NCBI RefSeq assembly: GCF_016703145.1
Contig: NZ_JADJCO010000003.1
Span: forward strand, 983,501-1,047,500
Source: Ottowia sp.
GTDB taxonomy: Bacteria > Pseudomonadota > Gammaproteobacteria > Burkholderiales > Burkholderiaceae_C
Length of the DNA: 64,000 bases
Direction of reading: 5' to 3'
Position 1 is the stretch's first letter. Every line of letters begins with the position of its first letter. Shown piece after piece: positions 56,073-64,000 of this stretch. The translations under genes were made by a program, and so were the position numbers. The notes beneath the pieces were generated by a model, which worked only from the letters and a program-made list of their open reading frames with translations, ran no database searches and was not told the DNA's origin.

Positions 56073-57708
56073 ATGCTCGATCTGCACGCACTCAAGGCCC
56101 AGGACCTGCGTGCCCTGGACCCTGCTGCGATGGCCCGGCTCGCCGAGCAGATGCTTGCGCACATGGCCGAGCAAACGAGGCAGATCGACGCGCGCGACCA
56201 GCAGATCGCCCAGCAGGCGCAGGCGCTCAAGTTCAAGGACGCCAGGATCGAGCGCATCACGTTCGAGCTGGCGCGGCTGAAGGCCTGGAGGTTCGGCGCC
56301 AGGACCGAGGCCATGAACGCCGAGCAGCGCCAGTTATTCGAGGAGACACTGGCCGAGGATCAAGCCAGCCTGGAGGCCCAGCTCCATGCCCTGCAGGGCA
56401 AGGGTAGCCAGGCATCGGCACCGCCAGCCGACGGACAGGCCCCGCGCAAGCCGCGTCGCCAGGCGCTGCCCGAACACCTGCGCCGTGTCGAGCATCGCCA
56501 CGAACCCGAAAGCACCTTGTGCCCATCCTTCGGCTGCGGCCAGCCCATGACGCGCATCGGCGAGGACGTCTCGGAGCGGCTGGACATCGTGCCGGCGGAG
56601 TTCTTCGTGCACCGCCACATCCGCGGCAAGTGGGTTTGCAAGTGCTGCCTGCGCAAGGGCGAAGGCAGCCTCGTGCAGGAGAGCGTGCTGCCGCAGATCA
56701 TCGACAAGGGCCAGCCCACGGCCGGGTTGCTCGCGCACACGCTGGTCAGCCGCTTCGTGGACCACCTGCCGTATTACCGGCAAGAGCAGATCAACGCCCG
56801 CTCGGGCGTGCACACGCCGCGCTCCACGCTGGCGGCCTGGTCCGGCGCGGCCAGCGCCAGCTTGATGCCCCTGTACGAGGCGCACCGCGCCTTCGTGCTG
56901 GGCGCTGCGGTGCTGCACGCCGACGAGACACCGGTGCGGATGCTCGATCCCGGTGCGGGCAAGACCGTCAAGGCCTATGTGTGGGCTTATGCCAGAGGCG
57001 AGCATGACGCGATGCCGGGTGTCATCTACGACTTCTGCCGAGGTCGGGGCTCCAGATACCCAGCCGACTTCCTGTCCCAATGGGGGGGCACGCTCAGTTG
57101 CGACGATTACGCAGGCTACGACGCCGTGTTCAAACGCCAGGGTTGTATCGAGGCGGGATGCCTGGCACATGCGCGGCGCAAGTTCGATGAACTGGCCAAG
57201 GCCCACACCAGCCCCGTGGCCGAGCAAGCCCTGCAGCGCATCGCGTGGCTGTACCGCGTCGAGACCCCAGGCGCGTGGAAAGACGAATGCTGAGCGGCTG
57301 GCGCACCGGCAGCAGCATGCCCAGCCGCTGTGGGACGAATTGCACGCTTGGTTATGCCTGGAGCGCGCACGCGTGCCCGACGGCAGCGGCATCGCTGCGG
57401 CGCTGGACTACAGCCTCAGACGTTGGCAGGCATTGGGGCGATTCCTGCACGATGGCGCGGTAAGCATCGACAACAACCATATCGAGAACCTCATGCGCCC
57501 CTGGGCGATGGGCAGGAAGGCATGGTTGTTCGCCGGCAGTGAACTGGCCGGCCAGCGTGCGGCCATGGTCATGAGTCTGGTGCACTCGGCCAAGTTGCAT
57601 GGGCACGATCCATGGGCTTACCTCAAGGATGTGCTCGAGCGGCTGCTCTCGCACCCCAACCACCGCATCGACGAACTGTTGCCGCACCGCTGGATGCCTG
57701 CCGCTTGA
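56073..57708 (+). pseudogene. tnpC: IS66 transposase TnpC, single-base frameshift
   Basis: The frame from MLDLHALKAQDLRALDPAA shows the leucine-zipper-like N-terminus, a zinc-binding region (ESTLCPSFGCGQPM; GKWVCKCCLRKGEG) and the DDE catalytic core (VLHADETPVRML; SCDDYAGYDAVF). At 57265-57268 a CCCC run carries one C too many: the frame ends at 57293, while the next frame continues NAERLAHRQQHAQPLWDELHAW to IDNNHIENLMRPWAMGRKAWLF and stops at 57708. Restored length is about 545 residues. Confidence 0.9.
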
Positions 57709-57761
57709 GGACTTCTGCGCTCAGTCTTGCCAGCGTCAAGAGGGGATCGCCAGCCGCTTAC

Positions 57762-57769
57762 GCCGGCCC
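57762..57769. repeat. IS66 target-site duplication, right copy
   Basis: GCCGGCCC, identical to 55156-55163. Confidence 0.85.
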
Positions 57770-57770
57770 G

Positions 57771-59015
57771 TCAGCCGCGCAGCGCCGCCAGCAGCTTCTG
57801 CCCAGCGCGGCCGTCGGCCTTCATGCCCAGGCGCTGCTGTTCGGCCTTGATCGCCTCGCGCGTCCGGGCGCCGATCAGGCCGTCGGCCGCGCCGATGTCG
57901 TGGCCGCGCGCCAGCAGCAGGGTCTGCAGCTCGCGGTTCTGCGCGCGCGACAGGCCCGGGTCGTCGGTCGGCCAGGGCGCGGCGAAGGCCACGCCGCCGT
58001 CCGTCGCGGCCACCAGGTCGGACAGGTGGGCGATGGCCAGCGCGTAGTTCTCGCTGGCGTTGTAGCTGTAGAGCGTGTCGAAGTTGCGTCCGACCAGGAA
58101 GGCCGGACCGCCGTCCCGCGTGCGCGCCGGCACCAGCAGGCCGGCGCTGGGCAGGCTGTCTGGCAGCGGTGAGCCGTCGGCCCGGGTGAGCCCGGCGCGG
58201 CGCCAGGCGTCGATGGGCTGCTTGTTCTTGCGGCCGGCGCCCGAGGTGTCGAAGCCGGCGGGCAGCCGCACCTCGAAGCCCCAGGGCTCGCCGCGCCGCC
58301 AGCCGGCGTTCTGCAGAAAACGGGCGGTGGAGGCCAGCGCATCGGGCACGCTGTCCACGATGTCGCGCCGGCCGTCGCCGTCGAAATCGACCGCGCTGCG
58401 GAAGAACGTGCTGGGCATGAACTGCGTCTGCCCGAAGGCGCCGGCCCACGAGCCGGTGAGCTTCTCGGGCGCGATGTGGCCTTCCTGCAGGATGCGCAGC
58501 GCGGCGGCGAACTCGCCCCTGAAGTACGCCTGCCGCCGCCCGAAGCACGACAGCGTGGCCAGCGACGCGACCAGCGGCCGCCCGCCCAGGTTCTGGCCGA
58601 AGTTGCTCTCCACACCCCAGACGCCGACCACGACCCACGGGGCGACGCCGCTGTGCTGCTCGATCCGGCCCAGCACCTCGCGCCAGCGGGCGAGGGCGGC
58701 GCGGCCGTCGGCCACGCGCTCGTCGTCCACCAGCACGGCCAGGTAGTCCCACACGGGCAGGGTGAACTCGGGCTGGCGATCCAGCAGCGGCAGCACCGAC
58801 GGGTCGGGCGCCAGGCCGTCGATGTGTCGGGCGAAGGTGGCGGCGGTGATGGGGCGGAAGGCCGGCGCATCCTTCAGCCCGGCCAGGCAGGCGCTGAATT
58901 CGGCCGTGCCCAGCACCGGCGGCGCCTCCTGCGCCTGGGCCGTGGACACGGCCAGCACGGCGAGGGCGCAGGCCAGGGGACGAAGGTGGTGCCTCGGAAA
59001 GATCGGTGGATTCAT
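57771..59015 (-). CDS. mltB: MltB-type lytic murein transglycosylase with peptidoglycan-binding domain
   Basis: A 414-residue periplasmic enzyme that cleaves the glycan strands of peptidoglycan to 1,6-anhydromuramic products. A signal peptide ends near AQAQE (about 29) with no lipobox. The catalytic glutamate is Glu136 in GVWGVESNFGQNLG, followed by the MltB motifs GAFGQTQFMPSTF and DFDGDGRRDI. The last 60 residues form a peptidoglycan-binding domain (LLLARGHDIGAADGLIGARTREAIK). The IS66 element lies immediately behind its stop codon. Confidence 0.92.
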   Translation of the reverse strand: MNPPIFPRHHLRPLACALAVLAVSTAQAQEAPPVLGTAEFSACLAGLKDAPAFRPITAATFARHIDGLAPDPSVLPLLDRQPEFTLPVWDYLAVLVDDERVADGRAALARWREVLGRIEQHSGVAPWVVVGVWGVESNFGQNLGGRPLVASLATLSCFGRRQAYFRGEFAAALRILQEGHIAPEKLTGSWAGAFGQTQFMPSTFFRSAVDFDGDGRRDIVDSVPDALASTARFLQNAGWRRGEPWGFEVRLPAGFDTSGAGRKNKQPIDAWRRAGLTRADGSPLPDSLPSAGLLVPARTRDGGPAFLVGRNFDTLYSYNASENYALAIAHLSDLVAATDGGVAFAAPWPTDDPGLSRAQNRELQTLLLARGHDIGAADGLIGARTREAIKAEQQRLGMKADGRAGQKLLAALRG

Positions 59016-59022
59016 TCAAAAA

Positions 59023-59094
59023 TAATAGCGGACAGCGTAGATTGCATGCTGGCTGAAGCCTGAAAACGTTTGAAACAGCAGCGTTCCGGTCGAG
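59023..59094 (+). repeat. Degenerate dispersed 3' element
   Basis: AATAATAGC, GCGTAGATTGCATGCTGGCTG, AAGCC and GTTTGAAA follow the family order but the hairpin's left arm is missing. It lies in the promoter region of the transglycosylase gene. Confidence 0.35.
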
Positions 59095-59114
59095 TCGGCT
59101 GGAAGAGCCGGATT

Positions 59115-59170
59115 CAGAATCGAATCGGCCTCCAGTCCGCACCCAAGCTACGCTGACAGCTATCAAAATA
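59115..59170 (-). repeat. Dispersed 3' element (minus orientation)
   Basis: On the minus strand TTTTGATAGC, TGTCAGCGTAGCTTGGGTGCGGACTGGAGGCC and GATTCGATTCTGAA, starting directly after the maeB terminator. Confidence 0.6.
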
Positions 59171-59193
59171 AAAGCGGGCGGACGGGCCCGCTT
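59162..59193 (-). terminator. maeB terminator (minus strand)
   Basis: Eight-base stem AAGCGGGC/GCCCGCTT with a six-base loop, followed on the minus strand by TTATTTT. It is 26 bases past the maeB stop. Confidence 0.8.
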
Positions 59194-59219
59194 GGGAAGG
59201 AGGACGCCCGAGGCGGGGG

Positions 59220-61529
<2,310 letters not shown>

Positions 61530-61604
61530 GGTGTCTCCGGTATATAGGTCTTGGGGGGCGGGCGCTAGCCTACCGCAAATTCCCGCCTCGCCCTATGTCG
61601 GAAC

Positions 61605-61675
61605 CACAAAATTCAAGTCATTTCGAACTCCAGCCCGCATTAGGATTGGGCCAGAAGCTATGTATTCAATAGCGC
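61605..61675 (-). repeat. Dispersed 3' element supplying a stop codon
   Basis: On the minus strand GCTATTGAATACATAGC, TTCTGGCCCAATCCTAATGCGGGCTGGAG and ATGACTTGAA. The DUF2917 gene ends inside its hairpin: the TAG of ATAGC is the stop codon. Confidence 0.75.
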
Positions 61676-62197
61676 TCCGGTGCGCGGCGCCGCCCGAGGC
61701 TGGCGCGCCAGGCCGGCCCATGCCAGCAGGCCGCGCGCCAGCCGGGCCAGCGCCCCGCCGGCGTCGCGCAGGGCCCGGCGCAGTTCGCCAGCGGGCGCGG
61801 CCACGGCGGTTTGCCACGAGACATCGGCAGCGCCGCAAGCCGCGCGCGGCGCCCAGTCGAAGGCGGCGGCCTCGACCGCGTGGGCCGGCGCGCCCCGGGG
61901 GTGGATTGGCTCCAGCACCAGCCGGTCGCCGGCCTGCAGGCACAGGCGTTCGCCCGCGCCCAGGTGCACGTCGCCCAGGGCCTGCGCGCTGCGCGGACGC
62001 TGCAGCGTGACCCAGACGGCGCCCCGCGCGACGCGCAGCTCGCCCGCCGCGCGCGCCCGCAGGGCCAGCGCCTGGCCCGGCGCCAGCGTGCGTACGGCCG
62101 GAGCGGCGGCGGACAGGGTGAGGGATCGGGGGGGCGTCGAACGGGCGCATGGCGGACTCCGGTGTGCGTTGATTCGGGAATGAATCCAGGCCGCCAT
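61658..62197 (-). CDS. DUF2917 domain protein
   Basis: A 179-residue protein. The cupin-like DUF2917 core is LAPGQALALRARAAGELRVARGAVWVTLQ, followed by LGAGERLCLQAGDRLVLEP. The rest is alanine/arginine-rich, and the last residues (GALLNT) are encoded by the left arm of a dispersed repeat that also supplies the stop. It is divergent from a LysR gene, an arrangement that suggests it is that regulator's target. Function unknown. Confidence 0.75.
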   Translation of the reverse strand: MAAWIHSRINAHRSPPCARSTPPRSLTLSAAAPAVRTLAPGQALALRARAAGELRVARGAVWVTLQRPRSAQALGDVHLGAGERLCLQAGDRLVLEPIHPRGAPAHAVEAAAFDWAPRAACGAADVSWQTAVAAPAGELRRALRDAGGALARLARGLLAWAGLARQPRAAPRTGALLNT

Positions 62198-62244
62198 GGT
62201 GCGCGCCGCGCCATTGACAGTCCAATGAATTCACGCCACGCTAT

Positions 62245-62258
62245 TGATTCGCAAATCA
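62245..62258. promoter_or_regulatory. LysR-type operator candidate
   Basis: TGATT-CGCA-AATCA, a perfect five-base inverted repeat with T-N-A spacing of the LysR kind, in the 66-base gap between the divergent DUF2917 and lysR genes, 6 bases before the LysR ATG used here. It overlaps an alternative upstream start. Confidence 0.45.
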
Positions 62259-62263
62259 CATCA

Positions 62264-63268
62264 ATGGCCATGCTTCACTCCCAGACCCACCTGCGCTCGC
62301 GTCCCATCCAGGCTGGCCACCTGCGCGCCTTCGAGGCCGTGGCGCGGCACCTCAACTTCCGCGTCGCGGCCGAGGAGATGGCGCTCACGCAGTCGGCCGT
62401 CAGCCGCCAGATCCAGGCGCTGGAGGATGAGGTCGGCGTGTCCCTGTTCCTGCGCCACACCCGCGCCGTCGAGTTGACCGCCGCCGGCATGCAGTTGCTG
62501 CAGGCGGTCGCGCAGGCGCTGCCGCGCATCGACAGCGCCGTGCGCCAGATCCGCCAGAGCGCCGGGCGCCGGCACGTGGCGGTGACCACCTTCGCCTCGT
62601 TCGCGTCGATGTGGCTCATCCCCCGGCTGGAGGCCTTCCAGCGCGAGAACCCCGACATCGACATCCGCATCGACGCCTCGGACACCGCCTTCGACCTGGA
62701 CGTGGCCGACATCGACATCGCCGTGCGCTACGCCCTGCCCGCGCGCATGTCGCCGGGAGCGCGGCGGCTGTTCGGCGAATCGGTCACGCCCATGGTCAGC
62801 CCTTGGCTGCTCAAGGGCGGCCCGGCGCTGAAGAAGCCCGAGGACGTGCTCGGCTTCACCCTCATCGAGGCCGGCGACGCCTACACCCCGCACCTGGAAT
62901 GGCTGACCTGGCGGCGCTGGCTCGACACCAACGGGCTGGAGCAGGCCCAGCCCAAGCGCTGGCTCAGCTTCAACTACGCCTACCAGATGGTGCAGGCGGC
63001 CCTCAGCGGCCAGGGCATCGTGCTGGCGCGTCCGCCCCTGGTGGCCGAGAGCCTGGCGCGCGGCGATCTGGTGGAGGTGTTCGCCGGCGGCCACTTCCCG
63101 GCGGCGCGCCTGCATTCGCCCATGGCCTACTGGCTGCTGGTGTCGCCGCGCAGCGCCGCCCGCCCCGAGGTCAGGGCCTTCGCCGACTGGCTGGCCGCGC
63201 AGGCGGTGGCCACGCGCGAGGTCACCGGCGAGGCGGGGGACCCGGACGAGATCAACGACCTGGACTGA
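62264..63268 (+). CDS. LysR-family regulator (GcvA-like)
   Basis: A 334-residue LTTR. The helix-turn-helix is at about 14-70 (LRAFEAVARHLNFRVAAEEMALTQSAVSRQIQALEDEVG) and the effector domain at about 100-300; FASFASMWLIPRLEAFQ and IDIRIDASDTAFDLDVADIDIAVRY are typical of the GcvA group. The ATG at 62264 is preferred, with a second possible start at 62225. Its 3' end overlaps that of the convergent epimerase gene by 17 bases. Confidence 0.88.
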   Translation: MAMLHSQTHLRSRPIQAGHLRAFEAVARHLNFRVAAEEMALTQSAVSRQIQALEDEVGVSLFLRHTRAVELTAAGMQLLQAVAQALPRIDSAVRQIRQSAGRRHVAVTTFASFASMWLIPRLEAFQRENPDIDIRIDASDTAFDLDVADIDIAVRYALPARMSPGARRLFGESVTPMVSPWLLKGGPALKKPEDVLGFTLIEAGDAYTPHLEWLTWRRWLDTNGLEQAQPKRWLSFNYAYQMVQAALSGQGIVLARPPLVAESLARGDLVEVFAGGHFPAARLHSPMAYWLLVSPRSAARPEVRAFADWLAAQAVATREVTGEAGDPDEINDLD

Positions 63269-63823
63269 GGTTTCCCGGCGCCAGCGCCGGATGCCGCGGG
63301 AACAGCGCCTGCAGCGTTGGCTGGCGGCGGTCGGCGTCCGAGAGGATGGGGGCCGCGTCCAGCCAAGGCACGTTCAGGTGCGGGTCGTTCCAGGCCACGC
63401 CGCCGCGGCCGGCGGGTCGTACTCCTCCGATACGTCGTTCAGGTAATCGGTCTCCGCATGGCAGTAGAAGGCGTTGGCCAGGCCGCGGTGGATGAACAAG
63501 CGGTCCAGCCTGCCCGGGCTGTCGCCCAGCAGGAAGCACTCAGTGCGGCCGAAGCTGGGGCTGTCGGGCCGTACGTCGGCCACCACGCAGGTGGCCAGGC
63601 CGCGCGGCACGTAGACCAGCTTGTCCCAGGGCTCGATGTGGAAGCCCCGCAGCACCCGGGCCTGCGAGCGCGAGTGGTTGCCTTGCCGCAGCCGGGGTTC
63701 GCGGCCAAGCGCCTGGGCCAGTTCGCTGTGCTGGTAGGTGTGCTTGAAAAATCCTCGCGCGTCACGCGCCGCGTCCCAGGTCAGGACGAGCAGGCCGGTG
63801 ATGGCGGTGGGGCGGACGGGCAT
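63252..63823 (-). pseudogene. rfbC: dTDP-4-dehydrorhamnose 3,5-epimerase-like protein (RmlC fold), single-base frameshift
   Basis: From MPVRPTAITGLLVLTWDAARDARGFF the protein follows the RmlC fold (RVLRGFHIEPWDKLVYVPRG with the catalytic histidine; RLDRLFIHRGLANAFYCHAETDYLNDVSEEYDP). One base is missing from a GG/CC pair near 63413. The open frame ends early, while the next frame continues GGVAWNDPHLNVPWLDAAPILSDADRRQ to a stop at 63252. Restored length is about 190 residues. It would make nucleotide-activated 6-deoxysugars for surface polysaccharide, next to a divergent glycosyltransferase. Confidence 0.85.
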
Positions 63824-63857
63824 GGGAGAGGGTTGTCGAGGGTGTAAGATACATTTT

Positions 63858-64000
63858 ATGACAACACCTCGGGCCACGGTGGTGATTCCGACCTTCGACC
63901 ACGGTCCGCTGCTCGGCTTGGCGGTGGACAGTGCGCTGCGCCAGAGCGTGCCAGTCGAGGTGTTCATCGTCGGCGACGGGGTGCCCGAGGCCCACAAGGC
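63858..64000 (+). CDS. Family 2 glycosyltransferase, 3' end cut by window
   Basis: The ATG at 63858 opens MTTPRATVVIPTFDHGPLLGLAVDSALRQSVPVEVFIVGDGVPEAHK, the start of a GT-A fold glycosyltransferase of family 2, with the first nucleotide-binding Asp in VGDG. Only about 47 residues are in the window. It is divergent from the RmlC-like epimerase and suggests that a polysaccharide gene cluster follows. Confidence 0.8.
   Translation, partial: MTTPRATVVIPTFDHGPLLGLAVDSALRQSVPVEVFIVGDGVPEAHK

Larger units (their letters stand above)
55164..57761 (+). mobile_element. IS66-family insertion sequence, 2.6 kb, complete with 8-bp target duplication
   Basis: The ends are inverted repeats beginning GTAAGCGGCTGGCGA: 25 bp at 55179-55203 match the complement of 57737-57761 exactly. 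The outermost 15 bp at the left end are duplicated in tandem (55164-55178), and only by counting this extra unit as part of the element do the flanks form the duplication GCCGGCCC. It carries the three IS66 genes. The right end lies nine bases from the stop of the MltB gene, so no gene was broken. Confidence 0.9.

Noticed and set aside
57265..57293. Programmed frameshifting in the IS66 transposase
   Set aside because: The slip site is a plain CCCC run without a recognisable stimulatory structure, IS66 transposases are normally one frame, and four other genes have the same kind of indel.

Overview
The window comes from a very GC-rich betaproteobacterium of the order Burkholderiales, most likely family Comamonadaceae. 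The evidence is two Bug-type periplasmic binding proteins, DUF1840, DUF2917 and DUF4148 genes, ActP/DUF485, and many copies of a short dispersed 3' repeat. This placement is an inference from gene content; no rRNA, tRNA or CRISPR is visible.

Layout. 1-3.9 kb: YbaK-like deacylase (5' cut), DUF1289, DsbA-like isomerase, then a cNMP/CBS/DUF294 protein with a DEDDh exonuclease. 3.9-5.2 kb: three small proteins of unknown function on the minus strand, two of them behind the same 34-bp upstream block. 5.3-8 kb: LysR regulator, DUF4148 protein, frameshifted MBL hydrolase. 8-17.5 kb: actP-DUF485, a BisC-like molybdoenzyme, htpG, a pseudouridine synthase, a Bug protein and DUF1840. 17.5-26.8 kb: MocR regulator divergent from LysE, aminotransferase, GST, PhzF, VOC protein and histidine phosphatase; then creatininase-Bug and DUF411. 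26.8-31.8 kb: an accessory island with a decayed IS4-type transposase and a 1431-residue surface protein with an IPTL-type C-terminus, flanked by two REP-like repeats. 31.8-37.4 kb: Lrp, GlmS, a divergent XRE/RHH pair, a serine hydrolase and an AraC regulator.

37.8-55 kb is the most coherent block: 15 co-oriented genes for acyl-CoA handling (hydroxyacyl-CoA dehydrogenase, CoA transferase, two acyl-CoA dehydrogenases, acyl-CoA ligase, two SDRs, class II aldolase) joined to storage-lipid genes (PhaE-like protein, class III-type PHA synthase, wax ester synthase/DGAT, phasin). The likely logic is to activate and oxidise an acyl substrate and store the products as PHA and neutral lipid. Two of the granule candidates carry histone-like basic tails.

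55.1-57.8 kb is a complete IS66-family element with an 8-bp target duplication. 57.8-64 kb holds an MltB-type transglycosylase, NADP-malic enzyme, DUF2917, a LysR regulator, a frameshifted RmlC-like epimerase and the start of a family 2 glycosyltransferase.

Five otherwise conserved genes are each broken by one single-base change in a short G or C run (near 4889, 7613, 42005, 57265 and 63413). That pattern suggests base-calling error rather than true decay, so these proteins may be intact in the organism.
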